From Craspedostauros australis (Eukaryota > Bacillariophyta > Bacillariophyceae > Mastogloiales > Achnanthaceae), in contig JAMXDE010000045.1 in NCBI GenBank assembly GCA_026770025.1, positions 186,001-250,000 of the forward strand: 64,000 nt of DNA, read 5' to 3'. Position 1 is the stretch's first letter, and each line of letters opens with the position of its first letter. The notes beneath the pieces are model-generated. The model was not told the DNA's origin, made no database searches, and saw only the letters and a list, made by a program, of their open reading frames with translations. A program made the position numbers and the translations under genes. Shown here piece after piece: positions 11,313-21,900 of this stretch.

Positions 11313-12879
11313 ATGACGGACACCATCACAGACAACAGCATGAAGGCGGACAAAAGTTGCGCACAACCCACACTCACGGTGCGTGCGCTCTTCGGAAGAC
11401 CATTGGAGTACGCTGCCGAATCATTCGATGACTTCTGGTGGCGCGATCTCCCATCCTACGCTCAGAAACAGGCCACGATCCTCGGATACACCGAGGCCAC
11501 TTGGAACAAGGAAGATGACGAAGACGACTCCGATGCTCCCGAGATCATGGCGAGAGCTTGGAAAGATCTCACCGCAGAGCAGAAAAGCGCCAAGCTCTAC
11601 TTCGGCTGGGATTGGGACGCAGATGAGAGCGACGACGAGAGCGACGATGAAAGCCTTGACGCAGAAGCCAAGGCCGACGAGATCTCCGATGACTGCTTGG
11701 GCCGAGTCCGCAGACACGCCAGTGACTTCATTCCGAAAAGGGGCCTCCAAGGAGACAACCAGGAGTTCTGGAACACACTCGGAGAGGTCGAGGGTCGCGA
11801 TGTGCTCATTCAGACCGTCGAGGCTTACGAGGCCTTGCTCAGCCACGGTTCTTTCGGCAAGTACCTGACCACGCATTACACCAAAAAGATGGGAGGCCTC
11901 GTTGAGACCGACGTGGACACTGACAGCGATTCCGACTGCGGCAGCAGCTGCAGCACCAGCGTCAGCAACAAGAACGTTGCTCAAACCGACATCACCAAGC
12001 AACGCGGCTACCTCCATCACCCCACATTCGGCGAGCAGGTCATAGTCGAAGGCTTGGATTCGCCCGATATCTGCGTCGGTGACATCTTCGAGGTCTCCAA
12101 GGATGGGCTCAAGCTCCAGGTGTCATCTCCACGCGTCGCCTGCGCCTATGTCGATAAGAAGCACAGATCGGCGTTTGGAGCCAAGGGTATTCGTCGGCAC
12201 AGCATGGTCGAAGGGCACGCCGGATTCTTCGTCCGTGTCCTGCGCGCTGGAAGTGTAAGTACTCTGCTCAACTCTGCTCTATTTGATCTCATCTTGCCTT
12301 GTGTGTGGTTGGTCTAAACACGTGCTCTGCCCTGTTTCTCCAACTTACTCACGCTCCCACCATTTTCTCTCCTCTTCTCTCTCTGTGACTCTTTACTACG
12401 CACGCATCCATTCTTAATACTGTTATCTGAAACTGCAGCTCCGTGATGGCGATGTGCTGCATCGGACGGAAAACCCACGCCCCAAGTTCACTCTCGCCTA
12501 CCTTGCCAAGTCCATGTATGGAGAGGGCAGCATCATCGCCGCCTTGTCCAACAGGGTGGACTGGAAGCGCAGCGTTGAGGAACTCGAGGAGATCATCAAC
12601 ATCGAAGAACTCGCCGAGTACGAATGGAAGGATCCAGCACGCAAAGCGTTGAAGAAAATTCAGCAGAAGGGCAGCAAGGCCACAGGAGCAACGAAGGCGA
12701 CATCCAGCAGGATGCAACTGAGACAACCATGGAGTGGCCGATCGCTGTCAAGGCCGGTCGATTTGGGAGCCTTCTTCCAGAGACTACGGTTCTTGGGTGC
12801 AATGTGGCACCTGTTCCTGCAATTCATCGCGCCATTCACAAAGGTCGTTACTGCATCTGCGAGGAACGGCGCGCCATGA
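11313..12879 (+). CDS. MOSC-domain protein, two exons
   Basis: CDS is join(11313..12254,12439..12879), 460 residues. The intron has GTAAGT and CTGCAG ends and joins codons in phase 0, restoring RAGS-LRDGDVLHR across the junction. The MOSC beta-barrel region spans roughly residues 215-345: GDIFEVSKDG, SSPRVACAYVD, then GHAGFFVRVLRAGSLRDGD, which matches the YiiM-like pattern of this sulfur-carrier fold that handles Mo cofactor or N-hydroxylated substrates. I do not see the Cys needed for cofactor sulfuration with certainty. Residues about 36-70 carry FWWRDLPSYAQKQATILGYT...W, a short W/LGY motif module common in diatom proteins. An acidic linker (DESDDESDDES) follows. The C-terminal ~70 residues are low-complexity and could end differently if another intron exists. 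Confidence 0.8.
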
Positions 12880-13319
12880 AACCAGCATTGATTCGCAATG
12901 CATGGAATGATCATCCACAAACCGGATGCGCGCGCAACATATCTTTGGGACCGTGCACTCTGTAAATCGTCGCGAAGCGCGCCCAGAAAGCCGCTGCGGC
13001 CCTCCACCCGTGCGTGCCTGCGCAACTTGCATGGCACAACAACCAAGCATCCCAATCTTGCGGGATCATCACACATCTTTCCTACTTGTCCACATGTTTA
13101 ACGTAATTAGATTGTCCATTGAATGAAAACACGTAGCCGTAGCTCTTGTTGTTCTCCCGCTGGGGGTACTGGCAACTGATTCTCCTTCGCATTTGCACGA
13201 CTATTTTTATACCATGTCACTATATCTTCGTTAGCATTCTTGGATCATTCGAACCGAGTCGAATGCCGCGATTCACTCTATCCATTATGGTAGCACAATC
13301 ACAATTACAATCACAACAT
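12880..13319. other. Intergenic between convergent genes
   Basis: 3' flanks of the MOSC gene (plus) and the Sec14-like gene (minus). AT-rich stretches near 13090-13130 and 13200-13260 could hold polyadenylation signals; nothing coding is seen. Confidence 0.5.
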
Positions 13320-14025
13320 TCACTGGCGGCTGTCCGCACTCGCGCTGGAGTCATCCACGAACTCCGACAGCCGCTCCCGATGCATGGCATCGACCATCTC
13401 TCGCGGAATGTACTTGACGAGCTCCGCAACAGGCGTCGGCGCCGAGACAGAAAACAAGCCGCAGATGACCCCGATCTTGCGCTTCGTGCGCACATCCAAA
13501 CAGGGCTGGATGCACCGCGACCACAGCCAGAAGTAGGATTTGGGAATGGGCACGAGGACGCACTGATGCAACCGTTCCGGAAAGATCTGGGTCAGCAACG
13601 AGATGCCTTCGCGCAACGTGGACACGAGCTTCAAAGCGTGGCAGTTCCTCCAGCCTTGGCCGGGACGCAGATCGACGAGGAGGGATATCTTGGTGGCGGC
13701 ATCGTGCTGGTGTTGCTCGAAGTAGAGATGGAGGTAGTAGGCCAGGGCGAGGGAGTACGTGGAAGGCTCGGCGAGGGTGTCGTCCAGGATGGCGGGTAGG
13801 ATGAGGAACACGGCCGTACCGTCGGCGTCTTGGATGAGGCTGTTGCAGCGCAACGTGTGACGAATGAGTCTTGGGACTGTGCGTGCAGCGTCGTAGCGTC
13901 GATCGTTGCGATGTCTCGCCGCGACCATCGTGGCGACGTTCCATCGTCTGGTGTCATCTTCCACGGCGTGGCCGGATGGTGGCGATTCGTTGCGTTCTTT
14001 CTCCGAGGGCTTGTGGGTGGTCTGC

Positions 14026-14056
<31 letters not shown>

Positions 14057-14906
14057 GCTGAGTGACAAGTGGGTTCGTAGGAGTGAATTGGAGCTGTTCG
14101 CTTTGTGAAAGAGACTGGACGGTCTGCTGCATCTGCTGCCTCCACTGGATGGTGAAGGCGAGCTGCTTGACCGACTTGGCGACATTCCCGTTGTTGCCCC
14201 TGAGGAAGTTGAAGCGTTCCTGTTGCGGGACGAGGGAGACTGCGGTCTCGGTGGCATCCGCGTGGTCGGCATTGACGTCGGCTTCGCCATCCATGACGGT
14301 CCTCAAGTCGCTGACGAGCTGCCGATCCAGGCGAAGCAGGTCATTCTCTGTCAGCGCAACCGCATCGCTGGAGTAGCTGAAGAAGCTGCCGGATTCACCG
14401 TCGTCGCTGCTGTCACCGTCGTCGCTGTTGGTCGTTGAGACCGTGCCGTCATCAGCAGGGTCGTCCTTGCCGGTACAGAGACTGCGAGTGCGCTCCCGAT
14501 GCTTTCGAAATGGCCACCTCCACAACGACTTCTTGGTGCTTCCGTCGGTCCCGCACGTGGTGGTTGTCACGGCGGTGGCTTTGCGAGGGAGGTATGTCCT
14601 CTTGCCGTTGCGATTGCGATTGCCGTTGGCGCTGTTGGTCATCGTCGCGTCTCCGCTGGTGGACTTGTTGGGTATGGTGTTGAGCTTCCAGACAAGCCAT
14701 AGCAGAGCAAAGGAGAGGCAGCTGGAGAGGATGGTGCTGTGATGCTCCATCACGGTGGCCGCCGCGAATCGTCCCAGCCGATGCAAGTGTCGGGAGGCGT
14801 CCTTGAGTTGCTGTGTTGGCATGAACTTGCCGTCCTCGTACATCGGAGGTGCGGAAGTGCCAACGAACGGTTCTCTGTCCAGAATTACTCCGTCTTGTGG
14901 GGACAT
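13320..14906 (-). CDS. Sec14/CRAL-TRIO-like lipid-transfer protein with polyQ tract
   Basis: A 528-residue protein. The C-terminal half carries the CRAL-TRIO pattern: an N-lobe helix ERFNFLRGNNGNVAKSVKQL, then the lipid-binding lobe with KISLLVDLRPGQGW, a helix with ISLLTQIFPERLHQCVLVP, and KSYFWLWSRCIQPCLD followed by TKRKI. Such proteins shuttle phosphoinositides or other lipids between membranes. Near the N-terminus (about residues 55-75) a hydrophobic segment STILSSCLSFALLWLVW may anchor it. A run of 13 Gln encoded mostly by CAA (about 14024-14058) lies between the two lobes of conserved sequence. The ATG at 14906 is the first in frame; the upstream open frame has none. Which membrane or lipid is involved is unknown. 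Confidence 0.75.
14024..14058. repeat. (TTG)n/(CAA)n trinucleotide repeat, coding polyQ
   Basis: Uninterrupted TTG units with a terminal CTG on the plus strand, read as glutamine codons in the Sec14-like gene on the minus strand. Confidence 0.9.
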
Positions 14907-15772
14907 TTCGTGGTGTGGGCGTTGTTGTTGGCTTGTTCGGTTTTCTTGGCCTTGTTGGCCTTGTTGGCGTTTTTGCTTTTGTGTCTGTTGTGTTGGAACG
15001 GCCTCGTTTGGGTTCTTCGTCGTGGCCGTCAATTGCGGCTTTCACTTGTCAAGGAAGCTTTCAGCGGGTGTTGTCAACAGAGAGCAAACCCCTCGTGGAG
15101 TGCAATGGCTTGCAGTTAGTAATGTGTATAATGCAATAGTACTTTGGATAGAGTATGTTGAGTAGTATAACAGCTTTGGTGTCAACGATCCTGTGTGGAG
15201 TGGAGCAATGCAAATTTGTGCTGTTCACAAAGGAGAGGTACCAATACCGCCACGGCAGACATGCCGCGGATGAAGTTGCCGCCTTCCGTTGTGTTTTGTT
15301 GAGAGCGTGTTCTGCTCTTTGGCGAGGAACGCCTCCTTTCACGCCCCATGAAGTCGTGTCATTCTCGTGTCTTCCAGTGATGCCTCCAATTCGCACACAA
15401 CGCAAACACGAAGAAGGAACAATCGAGAGTTCGTTCACACACGTTCGTTGGAACGCAAAGGGTGAAGCCTTTTCGTGTTCTCATTGGCACACGCGAGCCT
15501 TGAGGTGTTTATGGATGGGTGTTCGCATACCGCGCGGTCGGCCAAGCGTGTTTCGCAACTCGTGATCCGCCGTGATGTCAACAGAATCTCCTTTGGTCGT
15601 GATCGGTGCCGTCTTCGCATTCGACCAACTTGACTGAATCTTCGCTCCTTGTGCAAAAACAAGACAGAATCCGCAAAGCGAATCCACAAAGCGAATCCTT
15701 CCCACTTGGAGACGACAACGAACAAAACGATACAACAGAAACACGAGGAGGGACAACGACGAATGCGGCAGC

Positions 15773-15803
<31 letters not shown>

Positions 15804-15970
15804 GCACTCACACAAGAAGGGAAGAATCAAGATCGAACACTCCACAGAAAATAGCAACCGAGAGGACGAGAATACGTGCGGGAAGGGACGCCGCAACTCC
15901 AACACAAAGACAAAATCAAACTGAACAAAGGAACGTACGACTACAATAGCAAGGAACTAAGCAAGAGAGG
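14907..15970. other. Divergent promoter region between Sec14-like and Lnt-like genes
   Basis: The two flanking genes are transcribed away from this region, so it must hold both promoters and 5' leaders. It contains a (CAA)n microsatellite at 15772-15802 within the likely leader of the downstream gene. No motif can be called as a core promoter with confidence, and the ORFs seen are simple-sequence products. Confidence 0.5.
15772..15802. repeat. (CAA)n microsatellite
   Basis: About ten perfect CAA units immediately upstream of the Lnt-like gene; noncoding in the reading proposed here. Confidence 0.9.
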
Positions 15971-18658
15971 ATGAGTCAGGATCACTTCGTTCCTTTGTTG
16001 GACGGCGATGAAAGGGATCGAGCTCGAGCATTCGAGAATGGCAATGGCAATGGCAATAGCAACAGCAATGCTCAAAACGGAGGGGATCCGCTTCGATGGC
16101 GGAATGACTCGAGCGGGGTTCTGAATCCAGATTTTGGGTCTCGCGCTGCGCATGCGCCAAGCAGGCACCACCACAACCACAATCACAACCATGACACCAA
16201 CAGCTCCAATCTGGACTCGCAGGAGATCCCCCACTCCTTGGTCTCCTTCGGCTTCCTGCCAAAGCAGCAGCAGGATCGGCAGCATCTGGAACGATCGCTC
16301 ATGGGCATACAGATCCTCCTGTGCGTCCTCACCTGCATCTGCTCCTTCTTCTCGGATGCTCTGGCGATTCCCATCTTCCAGTACGGCTTTCTCACCTTCC
16401 TGCTCACTTGCGTCTGCGTGGGATTCGGCAAGTACATCATCTTCGAGCTCATCGACTCCTTCGCGTATGATGACCATCCCTATGAGCATGACGAAAGATC
16501 CAGGGATGCTCCCAGCGTGGGTAACATGGACATCATGATGGTCGTCACGCACACGCAGGTCAGATCAAGCGCAGGTGCCAACACAGCCAACACTAACCGC
16601 AACAGCAACGGCTCGGTCGATGGTGTTGGTCACATCGATGGCGATGGTGGGAACACAGGTCAAACCAACTCCCGAATTGATGCTGTCAACCAAAACGACA
16701 CCACCAACGAAAATGAAAATGGAGCTTTGATGGGATTGGGGGTGAGAGTGGGAACTCGAGGTGCGGATGGAGACGATGGCAACAATCACGACGACAACAG
16801 CAACGACAACCAGCAACGGTTCAACGTCATGCAACGTACGGCGCCCAAACAAGCGCGTGAAATGTCGATGATACGTTTCTTTCTCTCCTTCATCGTGCCC
16901 ATATCACTCTCCCGTGCCATCCCAGCCATGGACTACTTCCAGTTCAACATACCCACGAAAACGGCCTACATGATCACTGCAGCCATCAGCCTCGCCTTGA
17001 TCACGGTCGTCGTATCCTTCGTGGGCTACGTCCAGTTCATGGTGTGGAACAACATCACCCTGCAGCGGCAAAGAACGGTGGCGGCTGCATCGGCGTCGAC
17101 ATCAGCAACCAACGTCCTCCTGCGACCGCAATTCAATTCAAACAGCAATGTCAACGGCAACGGCAATAAAGACATCATATGGATGCCAACTTTCACGCAG
17201 ATGCTTGCTTCGACTCTCGTCTTCCCGATTGGACTCACTGCCCTCTATCAGCTCATTTTCAAGTATTCGCCAATCGGCGCTGTCGGCAGCCCGGCGATGA
17301 GTTCGGGAATTGGCGGCATGGACCCAATCTCGTTGCAACTATCCAGCATCGCCGGTCAGATCGGTGTAGTCTTTTGGATGGGATGGATGGCATCCTGCGC
17401 TGCTGCGATCATCATCCTGGAGATCATGCAGCGCATGATATCGTCTGTTCTGGAAAGGACAACTTCGACGGCACCGACACCGACAGCGGTGGCAATGAGA
17501 TCTTTCAGACTGAAGCATCAGCTGCAGTCCAAGCAGAGAACGTTCGTCATTTTCATTGCTTGCCTGGCCCTTCTCGCGCACATGTTCGGCAGTCTGCGAT
17601 ACATCCAGTACACCAACACCCATCCAGTCGTCGCTTCCATCTTCAACACCAACGGCATCCAGATGTGGCACGAGGCCACTGCGCCCATTCTGCAGGTCTC
17701 GTGTCTGTTGCCAACCGTCTTCAAAGCTAACCAGGATCCGTCCATGGTGTCCTCCCTGATCGAACGCACCAACGAACGGCTGCGGGCAGGCGACGATCTG
17801 ATCATGTGGTCCGAGATTGCCGTCGATCAATACGTCGATCCCACTGCGTTTGATTGGCCAACGACCACCAATCCTGGTGCAGTTGTTGCGATTGCATTCC
17901 TTGAGGAGGCTGACTCCTCCTCCAGTTATTACAATTCCATGGCCATCTTTCAAAATGGCACGCTGCTCGGACGGTACAACAAGAATCATCCCGTGCCCGT
18001 CATCGAAGCCAACGTGATTGCTAGCAACACCCCGCCACCCGTGATACCCATCCAATGGACGCCCAAAATGACTCAGGGTGACGAATCCTTCATCCCGGAT
18101 GCCAGCACCTTCCTTGCAACGGATATCGAAACCAACGGCAGGATCATGCCGCGAACCAACGTTGCGCTCAACGTCACCATGGCGATTTGCTTCGACTTTG
18201 ATTTTCCCAACTTCATCCGTGATCAGGCCGCCGACGTCGACCTCATGATCGGCCCCAGCGAGTACTGGGGGTCTTTGGGGTGGAATATCTGGGGCGACAA
18301 CACGTACCGTGCCGTCGAGAATGGCATGACGTTGTTCAAATGCTCCAACGATGGCATCTCCGGTGCTGTCAATCCATCCGGCAAGATCCTTTCCGCCAAA
18401 CCCACCATCCAAGGCGAGACCTACACGACCACCATCTCCGTGCAGAAGGGCATTTCCACTATCTACGCCAACCTTGGGGGGCATTTCTTCGGTTGGGTCT
18501 GCCTGGTGATGTATCCAATGATCGCGCTGACCATTCTGGGTTGGTCGATACGTTTGCATCGGCAGGAATTGAGACAGCATGCGCTGCAGCAGCAGCGGCA
18601 GCTGATTCGCCAGAATGATTTGTTGTTGTCGCCGAGTGCACCTGATGACGATGATTGA
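15971..18658 (+). CDS. Membrane nitrilase resembling apolipoprotein N-acyltransferase
   Basis: An 895-residue single-exon protein. Low-complexity Asn/Gly/Asp-rich stretches interrupt a membrane domain with several helices (for example LCVLTCICSFFSDALAIPIF and MIRFFLSFIVPISLSRAIPA). The C-terminal CN-hydrolase domain carries a plausible catalytic triad: Glu615 in MWSEIAVD, Lys671 in RYNKNHPVPVIE and Cys740 in AICFDFDFP. The KNHPVPVIE loop and the order membrane domain then nitrilase domain, closed by a final helix (WVCLVMYPMIALTILGW), match bacterial Lnt, which N-acylates lipoproteins. Eukaryotes have no such lipoproteins, so the substrate is unknown; an amidase or transacylase acting on a membrane-bound amine is possible. 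The ATG at 15971 is the first in the long frame. Confidence 0.8.
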   Translation: MSQDHFVPLLDGDERDRARAFENGNGNGNSNSNAQNGGDPLRWRNDSSGVLNPDFGSRAAHAPSRHHHNHNHNHDTNSSNLDSQEIPHSLVSFGFLPKQQQDRQHLERSLMGIQILLCVLTCICSFFSDALAIPIFQYGFLTFLLTCVCVGFGKYIIFELIDSFAYDDHPYEHDERSRDAPSVGNMDIMMVVTHTQVRSSAGANTANTNRNSNGSVDGVGHIDGDGGNTGQTNSRIDAVNQNDTTNENENGALMGLGVRVGTRGADGDDGNNHDDNSNDNQQRFNVMQRTAPKQAREMSMIRFFLSFIVPISLSRAIPAMDYFQFNIPTKTAYMITAAISLALITVVVSFVGYVQFMVWNNITLQRQRTVAAASASTSATNVLLRPQFNSNSNVNGNGNKDIIWMPTFTQMLASTLVFPIGLTALYQLIFKYSPIGAVGSPAMSSGIGGMDPISLQLSSIAGQIGVVFWMGWMASCAAAIIILEIMQRMISSVLERTTSTAPTPTAVAMRSFRLKHQLQSKQRTFVIFIACLALLAHMFGSLRYIQYTNTHPVVASIFNTNGIQMWHEATAPILQVSCLLPTVFKANQDPSMVSSLIERTNERLRAGDDLIMWSEIAVDQYVDPTAFDWPTTTNPGAVVAIAFLEEADSSSSYYNSMAIFQNGTLLGRYNKNHPVPVIEANVIASNTPPPVIPIQWTPKMTQGDESFIPDASTFLATDIETNGRIMPRTNVALNVTMAICFDFDFPNFIRDQAADVDLMIGPSEYWGSLGWNIWGDNTYRAVENGMTLFKCSNDGISGAVNPSGKILSAKPTIQGETYTTTISVQKGISTIYANLGGHFFGWVCLVMYPMIALTILGWSIRLHRQELRQHALQQQRQLIRQNDLLLSPSAPDDDD

Positions 18659-18974
18659 GTATGTATCATATGGTACTTGGAGGCAAGCAGGAACATGGTT
18701 AGAGCACGTGCGTATTGTATGAGAAACATGACACACTCCATTTGAACAACCATGATCAATGTGCGAATGATTACGGTGATGAACTTGGACATGGTAGTAG
18801 GATAATGCCTGTGGAGTACCATGCGTGCAGATGAATACAATACAATAAAATACATTACATTTATCTATACGGATGTAGCAGCGATGTGCATTGTGCTTTG
18901 ATGCCATTCTCGTCCCTCCTCGTCATGGCAAGCTGATCACGTTCAACTCTCTCTCACACACACAACCTTTCTCT
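18659..18974. other. Short convergent intergenic spacer
   Basis: Separates the 3' ends of the Lnt-like gene (plus) and the coiled-coil gene (minus). An AATAAA is seen at about 18843, suitable as a polyadenylation signal for the plus-strand gene. Confidence 0.5.
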
Positions 18975-21900
18975 CTAGATGTCCATGTATCGTATCTCAG
19001 TGACTTCGATGTTCCCCTGATCGCAGTAGACTGCATTCAAGATGTGAGCTCGTTCTTCCGACGTGCTGTTCTCGCCAGGTTCCGCATGCCTGGTCTCTTC
19101 ACCATCGCCTTGACGCTGTTCCACCAGCCCTTCGCTGTTCACAGAATCCTGCGACAGATGTTGCTGCGAGTTTTTGACGGGTTCTGGTTGATAAATCGCC
19201 TTGCCCAGCTGCTGCATCGTTTGGTACGACGACTGTTTGTTCTTCGGTCGCGGCGGCGTCTTGGTGGCCTTCATGTTGGTGGATGAAGACTTGAGGCGTT
19301 GTTGTAGTTGCTGCTGCTGCTGTGATCTGGTTGGGAAGAACGGTTGGTTGGAACTGGATGTTTCTGGTGATCCGCGAGATCCCGCAGGGCGCAAGGCTGG
19401 CACGATCCAGCTGTTGCTGTCATCGGTCTGTACTGCGGATGGTGGTTGTTTCGAGAACTTCATGGCACTGGTGTTGGTGTTGGCGGTGGCGCTGCTGTTG
19501 CTTCCTTCACTCTCGTTGCTCCTGCCGTTGTTCGCCGAAGTCCTTTTCAGCTTCTCCAGACGTTTCTTTGTGGATTGCATTGCCGCTCGTGCTCTCATTC
19601 CCGCGCGGGGGGACAACAGCAACGCCGATGCAATTATCGGCGCCGACGAGGAAGATCGTGGTGTTGCCGACAACTTGGTAGCCGCGACTGCATCTTCGCC
19701 ATCGATTTGCGTGGCGAAGGATGCGGAGAACAACCCATTGTCTTCCTCGCTGGCGGGCGAGCTGATCGATTGCATCAAGGACGCTGTCAGTCTTGCGGAG
19801 TCCCTCGCGTTCGTGGTAATGCCGGCGGTGGCTGCCGTTGTGTTCGGATCGGTGGATGTGGTTGATAATGCTTGTTCGCGTTCGTGCTCGTGTTCTTGTA
19901 CTTGTTGGCTTGATGATATCACCATTTGGTTCGCTGGTGGTCCATCTGCGGCTTCGGCCTCCATCGTGGAGACAGGCGAAATCATGGTGAATAGACGGTT
20001 GCGGCTGTCCTCGCTGGATGAGAGGGTCGAGACGGCGCCGACGTCTGACAAATCGTCATCAGTGCTCTCGACGTTTTGGCGGGACGTGCCTGGCACCATG
20101 TCTGAGCTGTTGCCCTCCATCGGCTTGTCGACGGTTGCCACGGATTCGGACGATATCTCCAACGACGATGAGTTGGGGGAATGCTGCGCAATCTCAGAGC
20201 CGAGCAATTCGTCTTCGTCGTCCGTATGATCATTGTTACCTGTGTGGCGAGATGGGGTGGTGGTGGTAATGATCATGGCTTCTGGTTCTGAGGCGCCAAC
20301 TGCGCTGCTACGTGCAGAACAAATCCCGCTGTGCATGGAACCCATGAGCTCGTCTTCGGAGTTGACAGGAATGGATGGCAGCGAAGTAGGTTGCTTCGCG
20401 CCGTCCGTTTTCTCGCTATCGAATAGCTTCGACTGCTGCTGCTGGTGCTCGTTACCGCCATCCTGTTCATAGTCACTTTCATCACCCTCGTCTTCGAACA
20501 GCGTACTCAACCGCCTTCCATTGCTTGCGGATGAGTGGAAGGAACGTGATCGATCGAACGGGCTCAGTTCGTCACTTGGTGCATCTCCAGAGGAAGACGT
20601 TGAGGCCCATGAGGACGTCTGCTTCTTCTTCGTGCAGAACTCATCCGATGGACATCCGGATACTTCTAAGTCATCATGCTCATGTTCATGTTCATGCTCC
20701 TCTTCGGCTTCGTCCTTGTTGTCGTCATGCTTGTCTTCACGTCGGTGCTCATGCTCATCCACGCCATCATTGCTCCTTTGATCAGAAACTGCATCGCCAT
20801 GCTGCATATTGTTCACCTGGTCGTTTGTCTTGGCAGGTTCGTGCTCGGCTTGTTCGAACTTGGTGAGCAACGATTGGGATCGTTCGTCTTCCGGTTCCTC
20901 CTCATTCTGCTGCGTGCGATTGCGCTTCTTCAGTGGCATCGGTGATGTGGCCTCGATGGCCTGCTCAAAGCGTTGCCGTGCCTTGGCCATGCGTTCGCGC
21001 AGACGTTGCACGTTGGCGTTGGAACTGGAGGCTACCGTGCTGCCGCTGCGCGATCGGGACAGGACCGGGATCGGCGGACCCGCGTTGTCATCAGTCTCAT
21101 CCATGGGCGTGTTGCGTTGCGTGCTGGGCGTGAGCAGCGGTGAGATGGCGAAGGAGTGCTTGGGTGTCTGGTCTTCCTCTTCTTCCTTGTCTTGTCGATC
21201 AATGCCGATCACGGGGGATAAACCGAGCGTCGAATCCTGTTCGAGACTTCGCACATCTGTGAGCGTCGTGGCGCTGTTGGAGAGGAATGCGGAAGCTGGT
21301 GTCTCAACCGTACCGCCCATTGTGGAATCGTCAGGATCCACCGAAGACAATGACAATGATGTTGCCGCGCCCGACCCTGATCCTGCCGTGATAGCCGATG
21401 GCTGCGACGCGCTGTGATCGCTTTGCAGATCGATGGAAATGTCCTGATGGCGCTCCTCGGTCTCAGATGGCATGACCATGGCGTTGTAGGACGTAGAGGT
21501 GGATGCAGATGCGGATGGGGTGCTTTGCTGATTGTGCAATTCTTCGGCCTGCGTCTTGAGACGCGCCGTGAGCTGCGTTTGCTCGAGCTGCGTTGGCTCG
21601 TCGTGGAAGCGCTGGAAGGGCGCGGTGATGCCACAGAAGTTGACCGTCGAATTGATGGATGACTGCAGCTTGCTCTTGAGAATGGCAACCTCATTCCTGT
21701 GCGCTGTTTCCCTCGCGTCGTATTGCAGCATGCGTTCCTGCATATCCCGCGCGTTCTTCGTCTCCAGCACCTTCTTCTCTGCTTCCAGATGCTCGATGCG
21801 GCGATGCAGCAGCCGGATCGTTTCGCTTTGGACGGATGATGCGCCGTCGTTGCTGGCGTTTCCGAAATTCGTGATGAGAGACGTCGAGGCGTTGCTGCTG

